Source: an uncultured Oscillospiraceae bacterium
Lineage (GTDB): Bacteria; Bacillota; Clostridia; Oscillospirales; Oscillospiraceae
Direction: 5' to 3'
Assembly (NCBI GenBank): GCA_905234575.1
Contig: CAJOIG010000108.1
Coordinates: 1 to 7,978 of the forward strand
DNA: 7,978 nucleotides
A model generated the notes under the pieces. It saw only the letters and a list, made by a program, of their open reading frames with translations, had not been told where the DNA came from and ran no database searches. Position 1 is the stretch's first letter; each line of letters starts with the position of its first letter. A program made the position numbers and the translations under genes. This document shows positions 1-6,324 of this stretch, in pieces.

Positions 1-1866
1 CCCGCCGCTATGCCCCCGAGGGCCGCAGCGCCGACTATCAGCCCGGCATCGCCGTGCTCACCGCCGGGGTCTGGCGGGTCCTCCACGCCCTGTTCGGCAC
101 GGAGCTCTATGCCGTCGAATACTGGCTCTCGACCGCCATGGCCGCCCTTGCGGCTGCGGCGGCCTTTCTGCTGGCCTTTCGCGCGGGCGGTCCGGTCGGC
201 GGCCTCGCCGCGGGCCTTTTGACGGCCTGCTCCTCCGTGTTCGTCCTCCGCACCGCCCCCGGGCGCTTCGACACGGATATGTTCGTCGTACTGCTGGACA
301 CGGTGCTCCTCCTTTTGCTGACGGAGACCCTCCGCGCACGGACCCGGCGGGGACGCGGCGCCCTGGCCGTCGGCTTCGCGGCGGCGACCCTGCTCTATAC
401 CCAGTGCTGGTACGTCTATTCCCTGCTCCTCGCCGCGCTCGCCGCCGCGGGCGGCGCCGCGTTCCTGCTGTTCCTGCGGCTCACGGAGGATCGCTCCGGC
501 GGGCTCCGGGCGCTTTTCCGCCGCGGCGAGACCCGGGCGTTCCTGCTGGCCGTCGGCCTCACGCTGGCGCTTGTCCTCATCGGCAACGGGCCGGCGTACC
601 TGCTGCTCGCCCTGAAAAAGACGACGGATTCCACGGCGGCGTTCCGCTCGGACGAGCTGCCGAACCTCTTCGTCTCCGTGAACGAGCTGCGCCGCGGCCC
701 CTTCGGTCCGGCCCGCTTCGCCCAGTGGTTCTCCTCCTACGTCCCCGGCGAGAAGCTCACGCCTGTGAACGGCGTCGGCGGACTGACGACGCTCCTTCTC
801 TGCCTCGGGGCGCTCGGCGACCTCTGGGGCCGGGCCCTGCGGCGGCCGAAACCCCCGAAGACCAAGGGCCCGAAAAAGGCGGCGCCCCCGCCCCCGGCGG
901 ACGACCGCTTACTCCGGGGCATGTACGCCTGCGTGCTGGGCGTGTTCCTGCTAGGCTGCCTCGCCGCCTGCACCCGGGGCGTGCGCTTCGTCGAGCATCT
1001 GGCCGTGCCCGTGGGTATCCTCGCCGGCATGGGCATCGACCGTCTCGTGCCGGCGAAGCTCCCGAAGGCGGGCCGCCGGGCGGGTCTTCTGCGGGCGGTC
1101 CTTGCCCTGCTGCTCTGCGCCGGGGCCGCGGCTCCCGTCCTGGCGGGCGCCGTCCGCTGCGCCCGGGGCGTCCGGCCCTCCATGTCGGATTCCTATGCCG
1201 AGGCCATGGCCTGGGTCCGGGAGAACGCGGCGGACCCCGACGCGGTCATCGCCTCCTGGTGGGACAAGGGATACTGCTTCGAGGCCGCGTCCGGCCATCC
1301 CGCCCTGTGGGACGGCGGCTCCCAGACCGGGCAGCGCGCCGTGCTCGTTGCCCGGGCCCTCACAGAGGAGCCGGAGACCTCCGCCGCTCTGTGGGAGCTT
1401 CTGGCCTGCTCCGGGGACGCGCCGGCCTCGTATCTTGCCGAACGCCTGGGAACGGAGGCGGCCTACGAGGCCATCCAGAATACGCTCCTGCTCTCCCGGT
1501 CTGACCCCGGCGGAGGCGGCGGAAGCGGCGGCGCTCCTGCATCCCGCCGAACCCCGGGAGGTCTATGTCGTGCTGGCGAGCTCCATGCAGGACATCCTCG
1601 GCTGGTTCGAGTACTACGCCGAATGGGACTTCGGCGGCGAGAATCCCCTCCCACAGGCCTCCCGCTGGCGCACCCTGCGGGACGGCTCCGGCAGCATCGA
1701 CTCGGACGATCCGGCGATCCAGGCCCGGTTCGACCTGCGCCGAGCCGGGACCTTCTGGCGGCTCTGGTTCGACGAAGACGGCGGGGGCCGCTTCACCCGG
1801 GTCTTCGATCAGAACGACGGCGTGACCCGCGTGCAGCTCTGGCGCGTGGAGACCGGCGGGACCTGA
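1..1866 (+). CDS. STT3/PglB-type oligosaccharyltransferase, 5'-partial and frameshifted
   Basis: Polytopic membrane enzyme predicted to move a lipid-linked glycan onto Asn of exported proteins. The frame is open from position 3, so the start lies upstream; the GTG at 54 is internal. Joining the two frames gives about 620 visible residues. Family landmarks, numbered from the codon at 3, follow the order known in Campylobacter PglB: FDTDMF near 89-94 (metal-binding aspartates), FRSDE near 214-218, SVNE at 225-228 (like the SVSE/TIxE loop; Glu codon 684-686), GVRF near 327-329 (lipid-pyrophosphate Arg), WWDKGY at 419-424 (codons 1257-1274, the WWDxG sequon-binding motif), and MQDI near 528 (codons 1585-1596, an MxxI motif). 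The first transmembrane helix and first DxD loop are outside the window. A Pro/Lys-rich insert at about 840-905 is probably a cytoplasmic loop. The frame changes near 1500 and ends at TGA 1864. The family call is firm; glycan, acceptors and activity are inference. Confidence 0.88.
1494..1508 (+). other. Frameshift site in the STT3 gene
   Basis: Upstream of here the PglB-like protein reads in the frame whose codons start at 1497, and downstream in the frame whose codons start at 1501. One surplus base restores continuity. Two placements work equally well: dropping T1500 gives SR-LTPAEAAEAA, and dropping one C from the CCCC at 1505-1508 gives SRSDPAEAAEAA. Without correction the upstream frame runs on to 1913 as an Arg/Gly-rich tail with no family resemblance, while the MxxI motif and C-terminal part are found only in the other frame. 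Confidence 0.85.
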
Positions 1867-1875
1867 GCATTTCTA

Positions 1876-1904
1876 TTGTAAAAACCCGCGGGATAGTGTA
1901 TAAT
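1876..1904 (+). promoter_or_regulatory. Predicted sigma-A promoter of glnS
   Basis: The -35 box is TTGTAA (1876-1881, 4 of 6 to consensus). A 17-bp spacer separates it from a perfect TATAAT -10 box (1899-1904). The start of transcription would be near 1911, about 28 bases before the glnS ATG. It lies in the AT-rich gap after the STT3 stop, where I see no terminator for STT3, so some readthrough into glnS is possible. A 6-bp inverted repeat, CGGGAT (1889-1894) and ATCCCG (1903-1908), brackets the -10 box. Confidence 0.75.
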
Positions 1905-1938
1905 CCCGGATAGCTTATACCATGAGGAGAGGCAATCC

Positions 1939-3603
1939 ATGGACGAAAACGTCAGAAACTTCATCACCGACTTCATCGAGGAGGACATCGGCCCCGGCGG
2001 ACGCTTCGAGGGCATGCAGGTCCACACCCGCTTCCCGCCCGAGCCGAACGGGTATCTCCACATCGGCCACTGCAAGGCCCTGTGCATCGACTTCGGCTCT
2101 GCCGAGCGCTTCGGCGGCATCACGAACCTCCGAATGGACGACACGAACCCTGCCAAGGAGGACACCGAGTTCGTCGAGGCCATCCAGGAGGACATCCACT
2201 GGCTGGGCTTCGACTGGGGCGACCGCTTCTTCTACGGCAGCGACTACTTCGAGAAGACCTACGAGCTGGCCGTCGGCCTCATCAAAAAGGGCCTCGCCTA
2301 CGTCTGCGAGCTGACCCCCGAGCAGTTCCGGGAGTACCGCGGCGCCGTGAACACACCCGCCCGCAGCCCCTGGCGGGACCGCCCCATCGAGGAGAATCTT
2401 GCCCTCTTCGCCCGGATGCGCGCCGGGGAGTTCCCCGAGGGAAAATACACCCTCCGCGCGAAGATCGACCTCGCCTCCGGCAACTTCAATATGCGTGACC
2501 CCGTGCTCTACCGCATCCGCTATATCGAGCACCACCGGCAGGGCACCAAGTGGTGCGTCTTCCCCATGTACGACTTCGCCCACCCCATCCAGGACGCTCT
2601 GGAGGGCATCACCCACTCCCTCTGCTCCCTGGAGTATGAGGACCACCGCCCCCTGTACGACTGGGTCATCGAGCACACGGACGTGCCCTCGAAGCCCCGG
2701 CAGATCGAGTTTTCCCGCCTCGGCATCGACCACACCGTCATGTCGAAGCGCAAGCTCCGGAAGCTCGTGGAGGAGGGCTATGTCTCCGGCTGGGACGACC
2801 CGCGCATGCCGACCCTCTGCGGTCTGCGCCGCCGGGGCTATACCCCCAGCGCCGTCCGCACCTTCATCGGCCGCATCGGCGTGTCGAAGGTGAACTCCAC
2901 CGTGGAGTACGGCTTTTTGGAGCACTGCCTGCGGGAGGAGCTCAATCTCCGCGCTCCCCGGCGGATGGCGGTGCTGCGCCCCGTGAAGCTCGTCGTGACG
3001 AACTACCCCGAGGGGCGGACGGAGACCTTCGACGTGGAGAACAACAACCTCGACGAGAGCGCCGGGACCCGGCCCGTCAGCTTCTCCCGGGAGCTCTGGA
3101 TCGAGGCGGACGACTTCATGGAGGAGCCCGTCAAGAAATACAACCGCCTCTATCCCGGCAACGAGGTCCGGCTGAAGGGCGCCTACATCGTCAAATGCAC
3201 CGGCTGCGAGAAGGATCCCGAGGGGAACGTCACCGCCGTCTTCTGCGAGTACGACCCCGCCACCCGCGGCGGCAACGCCCCCGACGGCCGGAAGGTCCGC
3301 GGCACCATCCACTGGGTGGACGCCGGAAACTGCGCCGACGCGGAGATTCGCCTGTACGACGATCTGTTCTCCGACCCCGAGCCCGACGCCGCGGAGGACT
3401 TTTTGGCTTGCCTGAACCCGGACTCTCTGGAAACCCTTACGGGCTGCAAGGTGGAGCGCGCCCTGGCGGACGCCAAGGCCCCCGAGAGCTTCCAGTTCCT
3501 GCGTATGGGATATTTCGCCGTGGACAGCGTCGATTCCACGCCGGAGCGGCTGGTCTTCAACCGGGCCGTGGCGCTGAAGGACAGCTTCAAGCCCCAGGCC
3601 TGA
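1939..3603 (+). CDS. glnS: Glutaminyl-tRNA synthetase (GlnRS, class I)
   Basis: Cytoplasmic enzyme that charges tRNA-Gln directly with glutamine using ATP. At 554 residues it has the same length as E. coli GlnRS and resembles it from end to end. The HIGH signature is at residues 41-44, inside FPPEPNGYLHIGH, followed by DDTNPAKED, and the KMSKS-type loop is MSKRK at 268-272. The C-terminal beta-barrel anticodon-binding region runs from about 340 to 545, with conserved patches such as VKLV, EVRLKGAY, DGRKV and IHWV. These patches separate it from bacterial glutamyl-tRNA synthetases, whose anticodon domain is helical. The start is ATG 1939, with GAGGAGAGG at 1924-1932 six bases upstream. No YqeY-like extension is present, unlike some GlnRS. 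It has its own promoter and terminator, so it is probably a single-gene unit. No T-box leader fits in the short 5' region. Confidence 0.98.
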   Translation: MDENVRNFITDFIEEDIGPGGRFEGMQVHTRFPPEPNGYLHIGHCKALCIDFGSAERFGGITNLRMDDTNPAKEDTEFVEAIQEDIHWLGFDWGDRFFYGSDYFEKTYELAVGLIKKGLAYVCELTPEQFREYRGAVNTPARSPWRDRPIEENLALFARMRAGEFPEGKYTLRAKIDLASGNFNMRDPVLYRIRYIEHHRQGTKWCVFPMYDFAHPIQDALEGITHSLCSLEYEDHRPLYDWVIEHTDVPSKPRQIEFSRLGIDHTVMSKRKLRKLVEEGYVSGWDDPRMPTLCGLRRRGYTPSAVRTFIGRIGVSKVNSTVEYGFLEHCLREELNLRAPRRMAVLRPVKLVVTNYPEGRTETFDVENNNLDESAGTRPVSFSRELWIEADDFMEEPVKKYNRLYPGNEVRLKGAYIVKCTGCEKDPEGNVTAVFCEYDPATRGGNAPDGRKVRGTIHWVDAGNCADAEIRLYDDLFSDPEPDAAEDFLACLNPDSLETLTGCKVERALADAKAPESFQFLRMGYFAVDSVDSTPERLVFNRAVALKDSFKPQA

Positions 3604-3620
3604 CGCAGACAAAACCGACA

Positions 3621-3654
3621 AACCCCGACTCATTCGAGCCGGGGTTTTTGTTTT
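3621..3654 (+). terminator. Rho-independent terminator of glnS
   Basis: The 7-bp arms AACCCCG (3621-3627) and CGGGGTT (3640-3646) pair. Inside them, after an A/C mismatch, CTC (3629-3631) pairs with GAG (3636-3638) around a four-base loop. The tract TTTTTGTTTT follows at 3645-3654. It starts 17 bases after the glnS stop codon. Confidence 0.9.
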
Positions 3655-3656
3655 AA

Positions 3657-3685
3657 TTGACAAGGCGCACCCGTAAGATTATAAT
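3657..3685 (+). promoter_or_regulatory. Perfect-consensus sigma-A promoter of the secreted-protein gene
   Basis: TTGACA (3657-3662) and TATAAT (3680-3685) are both perfect matches, with the ideal 17-bp spacer. Transcription would begin near 3692, giving a short leader of about 24 bases that carries the ribosome site GAGGAGG (3702-3708). The T-rich tail of the glnS terminator ends two bases before the -35 box and may act as an AT-rich UP-like element (inference). I see no clear operator dyad, so the unit may be strongly and constitutively expressed. Confidence 0.9.
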
Positions 3686-3715
3686 ACGGTTATCAAGAAA
3701 CGAGGAGGAAAACCC

Positions 3716-4648
3716 ATGAAAAAGTCTCTGAGCTTCGTGCTCGCCCTGGTGTTTGCCCTGTGTCTGTGCGTTCCCGCCCTGGCCGCGGGCAGCCACAGCG
3801 TCACCATCATCAACGGCATGGACGGCTCCGTCTATGACACCTACACCGTCGCCGACGGCGAGGACCTGGTCTTCACCATCTCCTGCTCCGCGCCCTGCGA
3901 CATGGGTCCCATCGCGGCGGGCGACGCGGGCTCCGGCGTCACCACGACGGACGGCAAGATCACCTACTCGAACGTCACCCTCGGCGGTCCGCACCAGTAT
4001 CCCACCGCGGAGACCGTGACCATCGCCGGCATTAAGTCCGACGCCGTCGTCACCATCACCCCGAACCCCGACGAGGCCGGCTCCGTGTTCCCCGTCGTGA
4101 CCGAGGGCGCGGCTGCCGCGGGCGGCGCCTCCGGCGAGGCATCCTCCGGCGAGCCCTCCGGCGAGGCCTCGTCCGACGAGCCCTACCCCAAGTTCGACGA
4201 GTATAAGGAATACCTCCTGGAGACCCTGCTGAAGGATACGTTCTGGCAGGACAAGGGCGATCTGCTGAAGGCCGATCTGGACGCCGCCCAGACCCCGGAC
4301 GACGAGAACATCCAGCACTTCACGGGCTCCGGCGCGGTGGACCAGGCCCCCGCGGGCGTGGTCTTCCCCATGACCTATGACGTCTGGTACGCCGAGAACT
4401 ACGGCGCCTCGGGCGAGCCCTCCGGCGAGGTCGATCTCGAGCAGGCCTACAAGGAATATCTCCACGAGTGGCTCATCGCGGAGGACGCGGTGAACGACAC
4501 CATGACCGAGGAGATCCGCGAGAACGAGTTCATGCCCCTCATCTGGGCGGGCGATTACACCACCTTCCCCGCGGAGATGCTCTGGAACGGCATGCTGGAA
4601 AACGGCTGCCCCATGACCTTCGACGAGTTCGTCGCGGCCCAGAAATAA
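3716..4648 (+). CDS. Secreted protein of unknown function with SGE linkers and an internal duplication
   Basis: 310 residues, family not recognised. A signal peptide is clear: Lys-Lys at 2-3, a hydrophobic core at about 5-20 and a likely cut after ALAA at 21-24. Residues 25-130 look beta-rich (many VTI/VVTI strands), with a CSAPC pair near 57-61. Two linkers rich in Ser-Gly-Glu/Pro follow, at about 139-156 and 232-238. Each precedes a helical segment of about 70 residues (about 157-230 and 239-310). The segments resemble each other: YKEYL opens both (163 and 245), and PMT-aromatic-Asp closes both (218 and 299). N-V-T (Asn86) and N-D-T (Asn260) are possible glycosylation sites. There is no LPxTG, SLH or C-terminal membrane segment, so it is probably released or loosely held at the wall. 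ATG 3716 is chosen from GAGGAGG seven bases upstream. Its own promoter and terminator make it monocistronic. Confidence 0.88.
   Translation: MKKSLSFVLALVFALCLCVPALAAGSHSVTIINGMDGSVYDTYTVADGEDLVFTISCSAPCDMGPIAAGDAGSGVTTTDGKITYSNVTLGGPHQYPTAETVTIAGIKSDAVVTITPNPDEAGSVFPVVTEGAAAAGGASGEASSGEPSGEASSDEPYPKFDEYKEYLLETLLKDTFWQDKGDLLKADLDAAQTPDDENIQHFTGSGAVDQAPAGVVFPMTYDVWYAENYGASGEPSGEVDLEQAYKEYLHEWLIAEDAVNDTMTEEIRENEFMPLIWAGDYTTFPAEMLWNGMLENGCPMTFDEFVAAQK
4202..4645 (+). repeat. Diverged internal duplication within the secreted protein
   Basis: Copy 1 is roughly codons 4202-4408 and copy 2 roughly 4430-4645, separated by an SGEPSGE linker. Both start with YKEYL followed by a hydrophobic helix (LLETLL and HEWLI). 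Both end with P-M-T, an aromatic residue, then Asp (FPMTYD and CPMTFD). The distance from the Tyr of YKEYL to the Pro of PMT is 55 residues in copy 1 and 54 in copy 2. The middle parts have diverged strongly. The duplication is seen at protein level; I did not find long matching DNA. Confidence 0.6.
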
Positions 4649-4660
4649 GCTCTCCCATCC

Positions 4661-4695
4661 AAGCGTCCGGCGTGTTTTTGCGCCGGACGTTTTTT
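4661..4695 (+). terminator. Rho-independent terminator of the secreted-protein gene
   Basis: CGTCCGGCG (4664-4672) pairs perfectly with CGCCGGACG (4681-4689) around an eight-base T-rich loop. The stem extends outward by a G-T pair and two A-T pairs. TTTTTT follows at 4690-4695, then more T-rich sequence. It lies 12 bases after the stop codon. Confidence 0.92.
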
Positions 4696-4732
4696 CTTTG
4701 CTTTTCCTCTGGTATTTTCCGAAAAAAACATA

Positions 4733-4738
4733 TATACT
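4733..4738 (+). promoter_or_regulatory. Possible -10 box for the Sel1-repeat gene
   Basis: TATACT matches the -10 consensus at 5 of 6 bases and sits in the AT-rich gap after the preceding terminator. No convincing -35 box lies 16-18 bases upstream; the best options match at only about 3 of 6. A run of A (4722-4728) is just upstream. The strong terminator before it suggests the gene needs its own promoter, but this one would be weak or need an activator. Confidence 0.35.
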
Positions 4739-4784
4739 GGAGCTGACAAAAAACAAGACCGCATATCCCAAGGAGGGCGCGACC

Positions 4785-6254
4785 ATGAAAATCCTGAAAT
4801 TATTCCTGACGCTCCTGCTGGTCCTGTCGATGCTGGCGGGGACCGCCGCGCTGGCGGCACGCCTGGACCTGAACCCGACGCAGGCGGAGGAGCCCGCCCC
4901 CGCGGAAGAGCCCGCCCCGGCGGAGGAGCCTGCCCCGGCAGAGGAGCCCGCCCCGGCAGAGGAGCCTGCCCCGGCAGAGGAGCCTGCCCCGGCAGAGGAG
5001 CCTGCCCCGGCAGAGGAGCCTGCCCCGGCGGCAGCGCTCGACCCCGAGACGCAGCAGGCCCTGGACGAGGGCAAGGCCTGGTTCTTCGGCTTGACAGACG
5101 AGGGCTTCAGCAAGGAGGCCGCCCAGGAAGCCCTGCAGCGGGCCGCGGACGCCGGCAGCGGCGAGGCCTGGTACTTCCTCGGCCGCCTGTGGGAAAAGAG
5201 CTGCGCCATCGGGCGTTTTTCCGAGGCCATGGCCTGCTATGACCGGGCCATCGAGCTCGGCTGCACCAAGGGGTATTTCGGCAAAGGAGAGCTCTATCGG
5301 CAGGCCTTCGGCGTGGACAAAGACCCCGATACGGCCCGCGATCTCTACCAGCAGGCGATCGACCTCGGCTGCGTCGGCGCGAACGTCGGCATCGGGAACA
5401 TGTACCGCAGCGGCGACGGCGTGGAGCAGGACGGCGCGATGGCCATCGAGTATTACACCGCCGCGCTGGACTGCGGCGACTATGAGCTTGTGAACCAAGC
5501 CCGGTTCGGCATCGCCCGTGTCTATGACCTCGGCCTTCCCGGCGTGGAGCAGGATTACGCCCAAGCCATGGAGTGGTATATGCTCGGAGCCGATGACGGC
5601 TTTGGCAAAAGCATCAACAACATCGGCGTCATGTACGACATGGGCTGGGGTGTGGAAGCAAACGAGGAGACGGCGGTCACCTGGTTTGAGCGCGCCTCCT
5701 TCCACGGCGACGGAATGGCCGTCTGGAACCTGGCCTGGGATTACCTGGATGAAAGCATCATGGAGCCGGACGAGGCGACGGCCGTCGAGATGTTCGAGCA
5801 TGCCGCCTCCCTCGGCTGCGAGGACGCGATCCTGACCATGGGCGACGCCTACTTCTACGGTCGCTACGGCGTGGAAGAAAACTACGCCATGGCCCGGGAC
5901 TGGTACGCGGTCGCCGCGGAAGCCGACTCCGCCGACGCCATGTATGGGATCGGCAAGATCTACTACTACGGCTCGGACAGCATCCCGCAGGACCGTCCGC
6001 AGGCGGCGGACTGGTTCCGCTGGGCCTCGAACCGGGGCTGCGCGGAGGCCATGGACTACCTCGGCTATCTGTACCAGCACGGCCAGGGGGTGGAGAAGGA
6101 CTACGCCGCCGCGCTGGACTGGTATGTACTGGCTCTGCGGAACGTCGGGGACGACGAATCCACCGCGGAGATCGTTCGCGAGGAGCTCGGCGAGCTGGTG
6201 GACGAGGGCTTCACGACCTGGGACGAGATCGACGCCCTGGTCGCGGCGCCCTGA
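4785..6254 (+). CDS. Exported Sel1-like repeat (SLR) protein with EEPAPA stalk
   Basis: 489 residues. Residues 1-25 form a signal peptide (MKILK, a Leu-rich core, then TAALAA as the likely cut). Residues 35-82 are eight tandem EEPAPA units, an extended acidic Pro-rich spacer of the kind that crosses cell wall. Residues of about 110-465 hold about nine Sel1-like repeats. These are helix pairs of the TPR superfamily with the pattern G-x-x-Y-x-x-G-x-GV-x-x-D followed by A-x-x-W/Y-Y-x-x-A. Clear examples are IGNMYRSGDGVEQD, IGVMYDMGWGV and LGYLYQHGQGVEKDY. SLR proteins are protein-binding scaffolds; the partner is unknown. The C-terminus is an acidic tail without a cell-wall anchor. An in-frame upstream start at 4698 is rejected, because ATG 4785 follows AAGGAGGG (4770-4777) by seven bases and begins a proper signal peptide. 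An uncleaved N-terminal anchor is the alternative to secretion. Confidence 0.9.
   Translation: MKILKLFLTLLLVLSMLAGTAALAARLDLNPTQAEEPAPAEEPAPAEEPAPAEEPAPAEEPAPAEEPAPAEEPAPAEEPAPAAALDPETQQALDEGKAWFFGLTDEGFSKEAAQEALQRAADAGSGEAWYFLGRLWEKSCAIGRFSEAMACYDRAIELGCTKGYFGKGELYRQAFGVDKDPDTARDLYQQAIDLGCVGANVGIGNMYRSGDGVEQDGAMAIEYYTAALDCGDYELVNQARFGIARVYDLGLPGVEQDYAQAMEWYMLGADDGFGKSINNIGVMYDMGWGVEANEETAVTWFERASFHGDGMAVWNLAWDYLDESIMEPDEATAVEMFEHAASLGCEDAILTMGDAYFYGRYGVEENYAMARDWYAVAAEADSADAMYGIGKIYYYGSDSIPQDRPQAADWFRWASNRGCAEAMDYLGYLYQHGQGVEKDYAAALDWYVLALRNVGDDESTAEIVREELGELVDEGFTTWDEIDALVAAP
4887..5030 (+). repeat. Eight 18-bp tandem repeats encoding EEPAPA
   Basis: Eight in-register 18-bp units lie head to tail. 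The common unit is GAGGAGCCTGCCCCGGCA; units 3, 5, 6 and 7 are identical, and the others differ by one to three third-position bases. Units are multiples of three, so gain or loss by replication slippage would change stalk length without breaking the frame. The near-identity of the later units suggests recent expansion. An assembler could also miscount them. Confidence 0.95.
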
Positions 6255-6270
6255 TCTCCCGCAACAGCAT

Positions 6271-6317
6271 AAAAATCCGGCCCGATGCGTGAAATGCGCG
6301 TCGGGCCGGTCCTTTTT
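6271..6317. terminator. Bidirectional terminator between the SLR gene and corA
   Basis: CCGGCCCGA (6277-6285) pairs perfectly with TCGGGCCGG (6301-6309). The stem continues inward by a T-G pair and three Watson-Crick pairs to a seven-base loop. TTTTT (6313-6317) follows on the plus strand. AAAAA (6271-6275) gives the matching U-run for the minus strand. It sits between the convergent stop codons at 6254 and 6325, so one hairpin can serve both genes. Confidence 0.88.
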
Positions 6318-6324
6318 GGGCGGG

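Noticed and set aside
404..1504. 366-residue plus-strand frame inside the STT3 gene
   Set aside because: Arg/Pro-rich out-of-frame reading. The PglB motifs are in the other frame.
1501..1913. The long tail of the STT3 upstream frame as a real C-terminus
   Set aside because: Arg/Gly/Pro-rich with no PglB resemblance, while the neighbouring frame gives the expected C-terminal region with MxxI and stops cleanly at 1866.
1867..1938. T-box or other riboswitch leader before glnS
   Set aside because: The predicted transcript leader is only about 28 bases, too short for a T-box, and no terminator/antiterminator pair is present.
1915..3663. 582-residue open frame on the minus strand opposite glnS
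   Set aside because: It is antisense to a fully conserved gene, has no ribosome site or recognisable domain, and has the Val/Gly/Ala/Asp-rich composition expected from the reverse of a GC-rich coding sequence.
4743..4748. CTGACA as a -35 box for the SLR gene
   Set aside because: It matches at 5 of 6 bases, but no acceptable -10 box lies 16-18 bases downstream before the ribosome site.
4698..4784. Upstream in-frame start for the SLR protein
   Set aside because: It begins inside the preceding terminator's T-rich tail and has no ribosome site. ATG 4785 has AAGGAGGG at good spacing and starts a signal peptide.
4887..5030. CRISPR-like array
   Set aside because: The 18-bp units have no spacers between them and are in-frame coding sequence.
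3653..5230. 525-residue minus-strand frame with a repeated SAGAGS pattern
   Set aside because: The pattern is only the reverse reading of the EEPAPA repeats. The frame runs through two terminators and a perfect promoter of the plus strand.
4800..6080. 426-residue minus-strand frame opposite the SLR gene
   Set aside because: Shadow of the Sel1-repeat gene; Arg/Gly/Leu-rich with no start signal and no family resemblance.
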